A DNA stretch of 64,000 nucleotides from Burkholderia paludis (GCF_000732615.1 NZ_JPGL01000012.1:1-64000); one strand, 5' to 3'; positions 8,771 to 19,319 are shown, counted from the stretch's first letter. The notes: generated by a model not told the origin, from the sequence alone. Translations and numbers: made by a program.

Positions 8771-9832
8771 CTAAAACTGCGTCATGACGCCGATCGACAC
8801 CCCGCTCACGGTGCGCCCGTCGGGACGCAGGTTCAGTGCCGACACGTTCGTCGGATCCTTCTTGTAGGCCCCCGAGAAGCCGTTCCGGTCGAACTCCACA
8901 TAGAGTTCCGACCGCTTCGACAGGAAGTACTCGAGCATCGCGTACGAGCTTGTCTTCCGGCCATCCGCCCCGGCAACGTTTTGCAGGTTGCTGGCCATGT
9001 CGTAATAGGTGGCGCCGGTGAACTGCAACGTCGGCGTGATCTGGTAGACGATGCCGACCCCGGGAATGTTGTCGCGCCGCTTGCTGCCGGCCGCGCTCGC
9101 CGCGGAGACCGCCAGCGCGCTGTAGTTCAGGTACAGCCGCGTCGGCCCGAGCTGCCACGTCGCGCCGCCCATTGCGGTTTGCGCCCACTGGTTGGTGGTG
9201 GCGCTGTAGGTCTTCTGGTACGCGGCCGCGAGCAGCAGCGAGCGGAACTGATAGCTGGCGCCGGCGGCCAGATTCGTACCCGTGTGCCAGTCGCCGGCCA
9301 CGCCTCCCGGCGAATAACTGGCTCTCAGCGTGAAGCCGCCGAGCCGGCCGACGTACTTGACCGTATTGTTGAAACGGGCATCGAGCGTAAAGAAATTGCC
9401 GCCCCAGACAATGCCGGGCGTCATCGCAAGCGTCGAGCCATTCGCCTGGTTCGGATCGAGTTGAACGCCGATATCTTCGGCGGCGTTCAGCTGGCGTCCA
9501 AGCGTCAGCCGGCCGAATCCCCCCTCCAGCCCGACGTACGCCCGCTGCGAGAAAAGCGTATTCGACGATTTCAACGCACCGGTGCCCAGATTGAAGCCGC
9601 TCTGCAGCATGAAGACGGCCCTCACTCCGCCGCCCAGGTCCTCCTTGCCCGTGAAACCGAGGGTGTTGCCCGCAATCGGATTGTTGTCGAAGCCGACCTG
9701 CTGCCCGCCCTTCCCGCCATCGGTCCATCGAACGCCGCCGCCGAGCGTGCCGAACAGCGTCACGCTCGACTGCGCGTGCGCACCTCCGCCAATCACCAGC
9801 GCAACCATGCCTAATGTCAGTCTCCTCACCAC
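8771..9832 (-). CDS. Gram-negative general porin (OmpC/OpcP type)
   Basis: A 353-residue outer-membrane trimeric porin. It starts MVRRLTLGMVALVIGGGAHA followed by QSSVTLFGTLGGGV, which is a cleavable signal then the first beta strand seen in Burkholderia porins. Internal blocks SNTLFSQRAYVGLEGGFGRL and LGRQ are family hallmarks, and the protein ends in phenylalanine (GVMTQF), the BAM recognition signal. Translation starts at GTG (9832) or the adjacent GTG (9829), downstream of AAGGGG. It sits between the two sulfatase genes and probably admits the sulfated substrate through the outer membrane. Confidence 0.93.
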   Translation of the reverse strand: MVRRLTLGMVALVIGGGAHAQSSVTLFGTLGGGVRWTDGGKGGQQVGFDNNPIAGNTLGFTGKEDLGGGVRAVFMLQSGFNLGTGALKSSNTLFSQRAYVGLEGGFGRLTLGRQLNAAEDIGVQLDPNQANGSTLAMTPGIVWGGNFFTLDARFNNTVKYVGRLGGFTLRASYSPGGVAGDWHTGTNLAAGASYQFRSLLLAAAYQKTYSATTNQWAQTAMGGATWQLGPTRLYLNYSALAVSAASAAGSKRRDNIPGVGIVYQITPTLQFTGATYYDMASNLQNVAGADGRKTSSYAMLEYFLSKRSELYVEFDRNGFSGAYKKDPTNVSALNLRPDGRTVSGVSIGVMTQF

Positions 9833-9922
9833 GCTTCCCCTTCAATAATTAATATTCCTTATTAAATTCCACGCTAAAACAGACAACATCGAACGGGGCT
9901 TCTCCGAGCTCCTGTACGGGCC

Positions 9923-9960
9923 GGGCGCGAAGGCGTACCTGACGTACCGCCTGCGCGCCC
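9923..9960 (-). terminator. Long hairpin after sulfatase gene
   Basis: Immediately 3' of the second sulfatase stop lies a 38-base imperfect palindrome with outer arms GGGCGCG and CGCGCCC and an inner GTAC/GTAC pair. There is no clear T-tract, so it may be an attenuating or RNA-stabilising hairpin rather than a classical terminator. The AT-rich stretch 9840-9880 that follows would then be the porin's own promoter region. Confidence 0.4.
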
Positions 9961-9969
9961 GGTTACTGC

Positions 9970-11457
9970 CTATCGATCTTCCTGCGCACGCCACTCGCCG
10001 GGGCGCGGCAAGTCGACCGGCGGAAAGCGAGAGCCTTTCGCGGCGGGCAGGACGTCGGCCGTTTCGACTTGCCAGCGCAACAGGCGCTCCAGCAACCCGG
10101 CCTCGACGTCGGCAAATTCCGGCCTGCCGGCCAGGTTCGTCGTCTCGCCCGGATCGGTCGTGCGCCGATACAGCTCGGGCGCCTCGTAGAGGCGCCACAC
10201 ATACGTCCACTCCGGCGTCCGGATGACCGCGGCCTTGCCCACCGTCTCCGGCTGCCCGCTTTGCAGCTTCGCCTTGATGTCGTACGGAAAGCCGGCCTGC
10301 TCGAAATGGTCGACTTCCCGGGTCAGGAAGCCGCCCTCGCTGAACACCTGCTCACGGTGCGCCTCCCCTGCCGCGAGGAGGCAGTGCGCGAAGCTTTTCC
10401 CGTAGTGCGCATGCGTCGCCTCCAGGCCGGCCAGCTCCAGTAGCGTGGGAAACACGTCGATCATCTCGACCATCGCGCTCGAGGTCGTGCCGGCCACGTC
10501 CGGCCCGGACGCGCCGGAGACGATGAGCGGATTGCGCAGCAGGCATTCGTGCACGCCCGACGGCCACTTCTCCGCGAGCCCGAAATCCCCGATGTATTCG
10601 CCGTGATCCGAAAAGAACGTGGTGACCAGGCGCCCCGGCTCGGTGGCGCGGCCGGCCGCCTCCATCACGCGGCCGACGTGGTGATCCAGTCTCGACACCA
10701 TGCCGTAGTACACGGCGCGCAGTTCCCGCCATTGCGCGTCGGTCAGACGGTCCCATCCATGCGCGCGGGCCAGCGCCTCGACGTAAGCGGGCATCCGGCC
10801 ATGTCCGACCGCACGCTCCGGCACCGCCGCGCGGTCGTACATCGAAAACCACGGCTCCTCCGCCTCGAACGGCGGATGCGGCGCAAACAGCGGGACATAC
10901 AGCACCCACGGTTCGCGCGGCGGGGCGGCGAGCCAATGCTCCGCCGTGCGGATCACCACCTCGTCGTATTCGATGGCGGCCTGCTCCTGCGAACGCTGCC
11001 CCCGATAGAACGCGCGCACCATCGGGTCCGCGGGGTCCCCTTTCGCCTTGCTCTGCAGGAATTCCGCCGCGCTGCGCCGCGTCTCTTCCGGCAGGAAGCC
11101 ATACTCATGCGCCGAACGTTCGGTCGCGCCGGGCGCGAACGAATCGCCGCGACCGCCGGCCATCGCCACGTGATAGCCGTTCTCCTTGAAGACGCGCAGG
11201 AAATTCGGCTCGTCCGGCCCCAGCAGGTAACCGAGCGTGCGATGCCCGGCCACGTGCGGATACTGTCCCGACAGGAACGACACGCGCGACGGCGAGCAGA
11301 CACTGTGTTGTCCGAACGCCTGCGTGAACGCAACGCCGCCGGCGGCGAGCCGATCCAGGTTCGGCGTGCGGACGGGCGTCGCGGGATCAACCGCGTGAAC
11401 GCAATCGGCGCGCAACTGGTCCGCGACGATGATGACGAAATTGGGCTTCGTGGTCAT
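9970..11457 (-). CDS. Sulfatase, cysteine (CSPSR) type
   Basis: A 495-residue type I sulfatase. The formylglycine site is HSVCSPSRVSFLSG with Cys54 as the modified residue, a consensus match. The N-terminal metal site is FVIIVADQLRAD and the second is TTFFSDHGEYIGDFGLAEKW. No secretion signal is seen, so it is likely cytoplasmic. It is only distantly similar to the 541-residue sulfatase, so the two probably remove sulfate from different positions or compounds. It is 31 bp downstream of the MFS gene in one apparent operon. The family spans arylsulfatases, choline sulfatases and glycan sulfatases, so the substrate remains open. Confidence 0.93.
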   Translation of the reverse strand: MTTKPNFVIIVADQLRADCVHAVDPATPVRTPNLDRLAAGGVAFTQAFGQHSVCSPSRVSFLSGQYPHVAGHRTLGYLLGPDEPNFLRVFKENGYHVAMAGGRGDSFAPGATERSAHEYGFLPEETRRSAAEFLQSKAKGDPADPMVRAFYRGQRSQEQAAIEYDEVVIRTAEHWLAAPPREPWVLYVPLFAPHPPFEAEEPWFSMYDRAAVPERAVGHGRMPAYVEALARAHGWDRLTDAQWRELRAVYYGMVSRLDHHVGRVMEAAGRATEPGRLVTTFFSDHGEYIGDFGLAEKWPSGVHECLLRNPLIVSGASGPDVAGTTSSAMVEMIDVFPTLLELAGLEATHAHYGKSFAHCLLAAGEAHREQVFSEGGFLTREVDHFEQAGFPYDIKAKLQSGQPETVGKAAVIRTPEWTYVWRLYEAPELYRRTTDPGETTNLAGRPEFADVEAGLLERLLRWQVETADVLPAAKGSRFPPVDLPRPGEWRAQEDR

Positions 11458-11488
11458 GAGATATCCGTTGGCAAAATACGAGTCGATG

Positions 11489-12736
11489 TCAGCGAACCGA
11501 CCTGATCGCGGCGATGACGATCCCGCCGAGCAGCGTCGAGCAACCCGCCGCGAGGAACAGCGCGTCGAAGCGGATGGCGCCGCCCGGCATCGTCAGCCAG
11601 GTCGCGAGAAGGGAAAGGGAAAGCTGCGGCACGACGTTCGCGAGATGGAACACGCCCATGTCCTTTGCCGCCGCATTGCGGTCGGGCAGCACTTCCGTCA
11701 CCAGCGCAAGGTCGACGGCGAGATACGCGCCCTGCGCCACGCCCATCCACGCGATCACGGCCAGCAACTGCGAAAACGTCGCGCAGTACAGGAGCACCGG
11801 AAACCCGAGCGCCATCCCGATGCCGGCCCCGATCACGAAGACCTTGCGGCGCCGCAACCGGTCCGACAGCCGCCCGAACACCAGCGCACTGGCCGTCATG
11901 GCCGTCGTGGCCACCAGCAGGCACATGAACATCGCGTGCGGCGTCTCTTTCGTCGACAGGCCGATCCGGTCCCGCAGATAGAACAGCAGGTAGTACTGCA
12001 AGCTGCTGACGCCGAACAGCACCAGCGCACGCGACAGCCACGCGATCGCGAAGTCGGGATGCCTGACCGGATTGGTCCAGAAACTCGCCGCCAGTTGCCG
12101 CCACTGCAGCGGTTTCACCTGGCGGGCATCCAGTTGCCGGTCGTTGGCGAACACGACGAAGCAGGTGACCGCCACCAGCGCGATCGCCCCCTGCACCAGC
12201 GCGATCGACACGAGATCGGGGGCCAGTTGCCTCGCAATGCCGACGCCCAGGAGAATGCCGATCGGCGGCGTGAATCCGACGATCGACGAATAGAAGCCGA
12301 GCTTCTCGGAGCGGACCTGATCCGGAAGCACCGCGTTCAGGCCGCTCAAGATCGAATTGAAGGTCAACGCCATCAGCCCCCATCCGAGCGCGAGCTGCGC
12401 GGGCGTGCGCGCGGTCGCCATGACGGCCATCGCACCGAGCCCGCCCAGCATGCCGCCCAGGATCCACGGCTTGCGCATGCCCCAGCGCGAGCGCGTGTGA
12501 TCGCTCAGCACGCCGAATATCGGCTGCGCGACCAGGCCGATGAACGAGCCGATGCCGAGCGCCCGCGCCAGCACGGTTGCCTTGTCGGTCGGCGAGATGC
12601 GTTCCGCCAGCATCGGCAGGATCATCATCGGATACGGCAACATCGCCAGCCAGACGCCGACGAAGGCGACGGTCAGCGTCACGCCGAGATACCGGTTGGC
12701 CGTTTTACGGGCCGATACATAGATCAATTCGTCCAT
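11489..12736 (-). CDS. MFS sugar transporter (GPH/SLC45-like)
   Basis: A 415-residue permease with about 12 transmembrane segments. GVLSDHTRSRWGMRKPWILG is the cytoplasmic loop between helices 2 and 3 typical of glycoside-cation symporters and SLC45-like sugar transporters; the second-half counterpart is VFGRLSDRLRRRKVFVIG. The ATG at 12736 is preferred because GGAGGGG sits just upstream. The gene lies 32 bp after the GH3 glycosidase stop and 31 bp before the sulfatase start, so it belongs to the same transcription unit. It probably brings the sulfated or desulfated glycoside through the inner membrane. Confidence 0.87.
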   Translation of the reverse strand: MDELIYVSARKTANRYLGVTLTVAFVGVWLAMLPYPMMILPMLAERISPTDKATVLARALGIGSFIGLVAQPIFGVLSDHTRSRWGMRKPWILGGMLGGLGAMAVMATARTPAQLALGWGLMALTFNSILSGLNAVLPDQVRSEKLGFYSSIVGFTPPIGILLGVGIARQLAPDLVSIALVQGAIALVAVTCFVVFANDRQLDARQVKPLQWRQLAASFWTNPVRHPDFAIAWLSRALVLFGVSSLQYYLLFYLRDRIGLSTKETPHAMFMCLLVATTAMTASALVFGRLSDRLRRRKVFVIGAGIGMALGFPVLLYCATFSQLLAVIAWMGVAQGAYLAVDLALVTEVLPDRNAAAKDMGVFHLANVVPQLSLSLLATWLTMPGGAIRFDALFLAAGCSTLLGGIVIAAIRSVR

Positions 12737-12768
12737 ATCCCCTCCATTCATCATGCGCCGCCGCCCGC

Positions 12769-14940
12769 TCAGCGCCCGAACACCCGCCCGTCGAGCTGCA
12801 CCGACCCCGCGATCGCGTGATCGATCGCCGCGCGCGCCAGCGCGATGCGATACGTGCCGGCCGCGATCCGCCACTGTCCGGCCGATCCGTCGAACCGGGC
12901 CAGCAGGCGCGGATCGACGCTCAGCGCCACGCGGATGGATTCGCCCGCGCGCAACGTCACGCGCTCGAACCCGAGCAGCCGCACGCGCGGCTCGCCGCAG
13001 GCATTCGTCAGGTAGAGCTGCGGCACATCGTCGCCGTCGCGCGCGCCGGTGTTGGTCACCGTGAAGCGCGCCGTCACCGTGTCGCCGCCGTCGAGCCGCA
13101 GGTCGTCGTACGCGAAGCGCGTATAGCTCAGCCCGAAGCCGAAAGCGAAGCGCGGCGTCCGCCCCGTCCTGGCGAACCAGCGATAGCCGACGTCCGCGCC
13201 CTCGTGGTAGTGCACGTCGATCGGCGTGCCGAGTTCGACGTCGGCGCCCGGCAGCGCCGGATGCGGCGTGTGCGCGACGTCGACCGGAAACGTGACCGGC
13301 AGGCGGCCCGACGGATTGACGCGCCCCGTCAGGATCTCCGCGATCGCCTGCGCGCCCGCCTGCCCCGGATACCACGCCTGCACGATCGCCGCGACGCCGC
13401 CGCTCCACGGCATCGCGACCGGGTTGCCGGTCTGCAGCACGACCACCGTATCGGGGTTCGCGCGCGCCACCGCGTCGATCAGCGCATCCTGCCCGAACGG
13501 CAGCGTCATGTCGGGGCAATCGAAGCGTTCGCCCTCGTGACGGATCGCGTTGACGATCACGACGTCGGCGCGGCGCGCGAGCGCGACGGCGTCCGCGACG
13601 TGCGCGCCGCTGTCGTATTCGACGATCGCGTCCGGCAACTGCGCCCGCAGCGCCGCGAGCGGCGACCCGCCGCCGATGCACATCGCGGTCGGCCCGAGCA
13701 GCGGATGGCTGCGCATCGGCACGACCGCCGCATAGCCGCCGTGCGGCATCACCTGGCTGGAACCCGAACCGGACAGCACGCCCGCCTGCGCGAAGCCGCC
13801 GATCACCGCGACGCGGCGCACCGCCGGCAGGAGCGGCAGCACCTGCCGGTCGTTCTTCAGCAGCACGATGCCCTCGCGGGCGATCTGCAGCGCGATCGCG
13901 TCGTGCGCGGCGAAATCGACCGGCTCCGGCGGGCGCGCGCGATCGATGCCGACCGCGTAGCAGGATCGCAGGATGCGCGTCACCATCTCGCCGATGCGCG
14001 CCGGCGGCACCTTGCCTTCGTCGTACGCGCGCCGCAGCGGCCCGTTGAACCACTCGGCCTCGTCGAGCTGCGCGCCCGAATGCTGGTCGAGGCCCGCGAG
14101 CGCGGATTCCCAGCCGTACACCGAGCGCCAGTCCGACATGATCCAGCCCTTGAAGCCCATCGCGTCCTTGACGATGTCCTGCAACAGCGGCCGGTTGCCG
14201 CTCGCATACGCGCCGTTGACCTGGTTGTAGGCGGCCATCAGCGCGCCGGGCGCGCCCGCCTCGATCGCGATCTGGAACGCGAGCAGGTCGCTCTCGCGAT
14301 GCGCGTCCGGATCGATCACGGCGTTCAGGAAGAACTTGTCGGTCTCGCTCGCATTGAGCGACAGGTGCTTGAGCAGCGCGACCACGCCCTCGCGCTGCGT
14401 GCCGGCCACCACGCTGCCGCCGATCCGCCCGGACAGCAGCGGATCTTCCGACACGTATTCGAAGTTGCGGCCGTTGCGCACGTCGCGCACCAGGTTGATG
14501 CCGCCGCCCAGCGCAACGTTGAAGCCGCGAGCGCGCGCCTCCCTGCCGATTGCCGCGCCCATGCGGCGCGCCAGCGCGGGATCGAAGGTCGCGCCGAGCG
14601 CCAGCGCGGCCGGGAACGCGGTCGCGCGCTCGTCGGCGGTTTCGGTATGGCGCAGGCCGAGGCTCGCGTCGGCCAGCTTCAGCGCCGGCACGCCGAGGCG
14701 CGGCACGCCGGGGACGTATCCGGCGATGACCGGCAGGTCGGCCGGCACGCGCGGCTCGCGGCCGGTACGGCCAAAGACCCGCACCATCAGGCTGTAGAGC
14801 AGCGAAAAGCGCTCGTCGTCGGTCATGCGGGCTTCGGTTTCCCGCGCGCGGGCGTCGGGACAATCCGCCGGCGCCATGTGCGGGCCGGCCGGCTCGGAGG
14901 ATTCGAGGGGATGCTGCAGATGGGTCGTGGGTTTCATCAT
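12769..14940 (-). CDS. Glycoside hydrolase family 3 (beta-glucosidase type)
   Basis: A 723-residue retaining glycosidase. The N-terminal barrel contains LADASLGLRHT, the LGGGINLVRDVRNGRNFEY substrate-binding block and GFKGWIMSDWRSVYG, in which the Asp near residue 269 is the GH3 nucleophile. The alpha/beta sandwich domain follows (residues about 340-560), then a C-terminal fibronectin-III-like domain (VTARFTVTNTGARDGDDVPQ). No signal peptide is visible, so it is probably cytoplasmic and acts on an imported glycoside. I chose the ATG pair at 14937-14940 because the family helix upstream of MTDDERFSLL is present; 14826 is an alternative start. It is the first gene of the sulfatase locus. Confidence 0.93.
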   Translation of the reverse strand: MMKPTTHLQHPLESSEPAGPHMAPADCPDARARETEARMTDDERFSLLYSLMVRVFGRTGREPRVPADLPVIAGYVPGVPRLGVPALKLADASLGLRHTETADERATAFPAALALGATFDPALARRMGAAIGREARARGFNVALGGGINLVRDVRNGRNFEYVSEDPLLSGRIGGSVVAGTQREGVVALLKHLSLNASETDKFFLNAVIDPDAHRESDLLAFQIAIEAGAPGALMAAYNQVNGAYASGNRPLLQDIVKDAMGFKGWIMSDWRSVYGWESALAGLDQHSGAQLDEAEWFNGPLRRAYDEGKVPPARIGEMVTRILRSCYAVGIDRARPPEPVDFAAHDAIALQIAREGIVLLKNDRQVLPLLPAVRRVAVIGGFAQAGVLSGSGSSQVMPHGGYAAVVPMRSHPLLGPTAMCIGGGSPLAALRAQLPDAIVEYDSGAHVADAVALARRADVVIVNAIRHEGERFDCPDMTLPFGQDALIDAVARANPDTVVVLQTGNPVAMPWSGGVAAIVQAWYPGQAGAQAIAEILTGRVNPSGRLPVTFPVDVAHTPHPALPGADVELGTPIDVHYHEGADVGYRWFARTGRTPRFAFGFGLSYTRFAYDDLRLDGGDTVTARFTVTNTGARDGDDVPQLYLTNACGEPRVRLLGFERVTLRAGESIRVALSVDPRLLARFDGSAGQWRIAAGTYRIALARAAIDHAIAGSVQLDGRVFGR

Positions 14941-15008
14941 GCGTGGCGTCGAATGAACGGGACCGGCAGGCACCGCGCTCGCATCGCCATGCCGAGCGGG
15001 TGCCGCCG

Positions 15009-15034
15009 AATAATTATCCGAGTGGATAATTATT
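15009..15034. promoter_or_regulatory. Perfect AT-rich palindrome, putative TetR operator
   Basis: The inverted repeat AATAATTATCC (15009-15019), four-base spacer, GGATAATTATT (15024-15034) is perfect over 11 bp per arm. It is almost pure AT in a very GC-rich region and lies in the 262-bp gap between the leftward GH3 gene and the rightward TetR gene. Size and symmetry fit a TetR dimer site; it may also overlap a promoter. Binding is inferred from position and symmetry only. Confidence 0.75.
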
Positions 15035-15202
15035 GTTTTGAACCTGCGTGTCAAGCGTGTGACCGCTCTAATGGCGGCGGGGTTTTCCCCGACCCGTGCG
15101 GGCTGCGGCATCGCGCGGGCGCACCGCGTCGGGCCGGGCCGGCCCGTTGCGGCCGGCCCGGACGGACGGCACAATCCGGGGATTCGATCAAGGACAGGAC
15201 AC

Positions 15203-15823
15203 ATGCAGATTGCCCGGCAAGCGCAGCAGGAGCGCGGCGAACAGACCCGTTCGGAAATTCTGGGCATCGCGCTCGAACAGTTCTCGACCCGCGGTTTCGA
15301 CGCGGTCAGCGTGCGCGACATCGCGGACGCGGCCGGCGTGAACCACGCGATGATCCGCTACTACTTCGGCAACAAGGAGAACCTGTGGCGCGCCAGCGTG
15401 ACGCAGCTGTTCGACCGGTTCATGGAGGGGGTCGCGCTGCCGGACCCGGCGTCGGACACGTTCTCGATCGACGCCGTCAAGCAGTACATCCGCAACTACG
15501 TGCGCTATTGCGCCGCGCATCCCGAGCATGCGCGGCTGATGATGCAGGAGGCCAACCGCGATTCGGAACGCCTGAAGTGGATGGCGGAAACCTTCGTGCG
15601 GCCGCGCCACGATCGCTCGGTGCCGCTGATCCGCCTGGTCAGCGAGACGACCGACGGGCTCGCGCGGATCGACCCGGTCGTGCTGCTGTACATGATTACC
15701 GCGATCGCGCAGGTGCCCTATCTGCTGACGGCCGAAATGCGCTACGCGCACGGCATCGACGCGCTCGACGAGCGGGCGATCGACGCGCATTGCGACGCCG
15801 TCGTCGCGTTCATCTTCCGTTGA
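15203..15823 (+). CDS. TetR-family regulator
   Basis: A 206-residue dimeric repressor. The N-terminal helix-turn-helix is clear: TRSEILGIALEQFSTRGFDA, VSVRDIADAAGVNHAMIRYY and FGNKENLW. The rest is a helical ligand-binding domain. The start at 15203 follows AAGGAC; longer in-frame starts would run through the divergent promoter region. It faces the GH3/MFS/sulfatase operon across the AT-rich palindrome and is the obvious candidate to control it, with a sugar, phenol or sulfated compound as inducer. It is convergent with the Liv operon; a GC hairpin separates the two stops. Confidence 0.9.
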   Translation: MQIARQAQQERGEQTRSEILGIALEQFSTRGFDAVSVRDIADAAGVNHAMIRYYFGNKENLWRASVTQLFDRFMEGVALPDPASDTFSIDAVKQYIRNYVRYCAAHPEHARLMMQEANRDSERLKWMAETFVRPRHDRSVPLIRLVSETTDGLARIDPVVLLYMITAIAQVPYLLTAEMRYAHGIDALDERAIDAHCDAVVAFIFR

Positions 15824-15833
15824 AACGTCGGGT

Positions 15834-15855
15834 GCGCGGCGCGACCGCGCCGCGC
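15834..15855. terminator. GC hairpin between convergent genes
   Basis: The 57-bp gap between the TetR stop and the LivF stop holds the perfect inverted repeat GCGCGGCGCG-AC-CGCGCCGCGC. It could terminate transcription from both directions, but there is no T-run on either side, so this is only a structural inference. Confidence 0.4.
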
Positions 15856-15880
15856 CGGCGCCCTCGCCCGGTGCGCGCGG

Positions 15881-16638
<758 letters not shown>

Positions 16639-16642
<4 letters not shown>

Positions 16643-17496
16643 GCGACCGCCTGCGCGGGGTGCGGCGCGTCGGCGCCGCCCGCATGGCGGCGGCCGAGGT
16701 ACGCCTCGATCACGCGCGGATCGTGCCGCACGTCGCGCGGCGCGCCTTCGGCGATCTTCACGCCGTTGTCGAGCACCATCACGCGGTCGGACACGCGCAT
16801 CACGAGTTCGAGCTTGTGCTCGATCAGCAGGATCGTGAGGCCGCGCGCCTTCAGCGACTGGATCAGCAGCAGCATCTCCGCCGTTTCCGTTTCGTTCATC
16901 CCGGCCGTCGGTTCGTCGAGCAGCAGCAGCCGCGGATGCAGCGCGAGCGCACGGCCGATCTCCACGCGCCGCCGGTTCGCATACGACAGGCTGTGCGCCG
17001 GATGATCGATGCGCGGCGTGAGCCGTTCGCCGAACCCGGCGACGATCGCGCGCGCCTCGTCGCGCAGCGCCGCCTCCTCGCGGCGCACCGACGCGGGCCG
17101 CACGAGCGCGCGCAGCACCTCGGCCGCCGCGCCGAGCACGGGCCAGCCGGGCCGCGCCGCGCGCAGCCGCGCATGTGCGCCGATCAGCACGTTGTCGAGC
17201 ACGCTCAGGTTGCCGAACACGCGGCCGTGCTGGAACGTGCGCGCGATGCCCAGCGCCGCGAGCCGTTCGGGCGCGGTGCCCGTGATGTCGCGGCCGTCGA
17301 ACGTCACGCGGCCGGCGTCGGGCCGGTCGGCGCCCGCGATCAGGTTGAACAGCGTGGACTTGCCGGCGCCGTTCGGGCCGATCACGCTCAGCAGTTCGCC
17401 GTCGGCGAGCGTCAGGCTCGCGCCGTCGAGCGCGGTCACGCCGTCGAAGCGGCGCGTCAGGCCCTGCACGTCGAGCAAGGGTCGAGGGGTCGTCAT
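16639..17496 (-). CDS. livG: Branched-chain amino-acid-type ABC transporter ATPase LivG
   Basis: A 285-residue ABC ATPase. Walker A is IGPNGAGKSTLFNLIAG, the Q-loop region is IARTFQHGRVFGNLSVLDNV, the signature region is HSLSYANRRRVEIGRALAL and Walker B is LLLLDEPTAGMNETE with the switch histidine in LIEHKLELVM. The signature LSYANRR differs from the common LSGGQ/LPYGxQR but is normal for LivG variants. AGGAG lies seven bases before the ATG. It overlaps livF by four bases and follows the fused permease gene by 11 bases, so the order is livK, livHM, livG, livF. Confidence 0.93.
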
Positions 17497-17507
17497 CGTC
17501 TGTCTCC

Positions 17508-19319
17508 TCACACGGTGCCGAGCAGGCCCTGCGGCCGGAACCGGACGAGCAACAGCAGCACGACGCCGTAGATCAGCATCCGGTAGTCGGCCGCCCAGCG
17601 GAACAGCTCGGGCAGCCCGATCAGCGCGACCGCGCCGGCGATGCCGCCGAGCACGTTGCCGAGCCCGCCGAGGATCACCATCGTCAGCGCGAGGATCGAC
17701 ACCTGCGAGTCGAAGGTCTGGTGATTGATGTAGCTGTACAGGTGCGCGGCGATGCCGCCGCTCACGCCGGCCGCGACGCCGCCGACCGCGAACGCGATCG
17801 CCTTGTAGCGGTTCGGCGCGATGCCGTGCGCGCGTGCGGCGACGTCGTCCTCGCGCACCGCGCGCAGCGTGCGGCCGAGATGCGAGCGCAGCAGCCGCAC
17901 CTGCACCAGCGCGAACGCGACGAGCACCGCGAACGTGAACCAGTACGCGGCCTGCGCGCTCGTCGCCCACGGCAGCGGCGCGATGCCGGTGATGCCGAGC
18001 GGGCCGCGCGTGAGGCCGTCCCAGTTCAGGATCACGAGGCTCACCACCTCGCCGATGCCGAGCGTCGCGATCGACACGTAGTGCCCGCGCAGCCGGAAGG
18101 CCGGATAGACGAGCAGCGTGCCGAGCACGGCCGTGATCGCGCCCGCGCACGGGATCGTCACGGCCGGCGACCAGCCGAGATCCGACGACAGCAGCGCCGA
18201 CGCGTACGCGCCGATCACGAGCAGCGCCGCGTGGCCGAGCGAGATCTGCCCGACCGTGCCCGCGACGAGCGTGAGGCTCAGCGCGAGCAGGCCGTACAGC
18301 CACGCGTTGGTGAGCGTCTGCAGCACGTACGGCGATGCGCCGAGCCACGGCAGCGCGGCGGCCGCCAGGATCAGCGCGACGAGCGCCGGGCGCGGCACGC
18401 GCACGGCTTTCGCGGCCGCGAGGAAGGTGCCCGTCATCGGCTCGGGCGGCAGCGCGCGGTTCGCGCTGAACAGGCCGTTGGGCCGCCACACGAGGAACAC
18501 GATCAGCAGTCCGAACGCGAACAGGTCGCGGTAGCTGGTGCCGAACAGCGCGACGCCGTAGCTTTCGACGAGACCGAGCAGCAGGCTGCCCGCGATCGCG
18601 CCCGGCACGTTGCCGAGCCCGCCGATCAGCAGCGCGACGACGCCCTTCAGCGTCGCCTGGAAGCCCATCGCCGGGTCGATGCTGTTGTAGTACATGCCGA
18701 CCAGCAGCCCGCTCACGCCGCCGAGCGCGCACGCGATCGCGAACACCGTCTGGTTCACGCGGTCGACGTCGACGCCCATCTGCAGCGCCGCGTCGCGATC
18801 CTGCGCGGTCGCGCGCACGGCCCAGCCGAGCCGCGTGAAGCGCAGGAAGCCGTACAGCAGCGCGGCCGCCGCGATGCCGATGCCCGCGATCAGCAGGTCG
18901 AGCGAGCCGAGCGTCGCGCCGGCGATCCGCAGGTGCCAGTCGGGCAGCGGCGTCGGCACCGCGCGCGGGTCCGCGCCGAACGCGAGCTGCGCGAGCTGGT
19001 CGAGGATGAAGCTGATGCCGATCGTCGCGAGCAGCGGCGCGATCCGCGCGGCGTGGCGCAGCGGCCGCAGCCCGATCCGCTCGATCGCGATGCCGAGCGC
19101 ACCGCAGCCGGCCACGACCGCCGCGAGCGCGACCGGCAGCGGCAGCCCGAAGCGCGTCAGGCACAGCCAGCCGATGAATGCGCCGACCATGTACACCGAG
19201 CCGTGCGCGAAGTTGATCAGGTGCGACACGCCGAAGATCAGCGCGAGCCCGACCGCGAGCAGCGCGTAGATGTTGCCGACGATGAGGCCGTTGAGCGTGT
19301 AGTCGAGCCAGGATGCCAT
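17508..19319 (-). CDS. Fused LivH-LivM ABC permease
   Basis: About 603 residues carrying both permease subunits of a Liv-type importer in one chain. Residues 1-290 are LivH-like ([52 protein letters not shown]). Residues 310-603 are LivM-like ([70 protein letters not shown]). The two halves meet in a short linker ([20 protein letters not shown]) without a stop or frameshift, so this is a true fusion. The start is ATG 19319 or the preceding GTG. It accepts substrate from the binding protein encoded 37 bp upstream. Confidence 0.93.
   Translation of the reverse strand: MASWLDYTLNGLIVGNIYALLAVGLALIFGVSHLINFAHGSVYMVGAFIGWLCLTRFGLPLPVALAAVVAGCGALGIAIERIGLRPLRHAARIAPLLATIGISFILDQLAQLAFGADPRAVPTPLPDWHLRIAGATLGSLDLLIAGIGIAAAALLYGFLRFTRLGWAVRATAQDRDAALQMGVDVDRVNQTVFAIACALGGVSGLLVGMYYNSIDPAMGFQATLKGVVALLIGGLGNVPGAIAGSLLLGLVESYGVALFGTSYRDLFAFGLLIVFLVWRPNGLFSANRALPPEPMTGTFLAAAKAVRVPRPALVALILAAAALPWLGASPYVLQTLTNAWLYGLLALSLTLVAGTVGQISLGHAALLVIGAYASALLSSDLGWSPAVTIPCAGAITAVLGTLLVYPAFRLRGHYVSIATLGIGEVVSLVILNWDGLTRGPLGITGIAPLPWATSAQAAYWFTFAVLVAFALVQVRLLRSHLGRTLRAVREDDVAARAHGIAPNRYKAIAFAVGGVAAGVSGGIAAHLYSYINHQTFDSQVSILALTMVILGGLGNVLGGIAGAVALIGLPELFRWAADYRMLIYGVVLLLLVRFRPQGLLGTV

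Noticed and set aside
12577-15202. Plus-strand frame running into the TetR gene
   Set aside because: Antisense to the GH3 glycosidase, low-complexity Arg-rich, and lacking a plausible start for the TetR protein.
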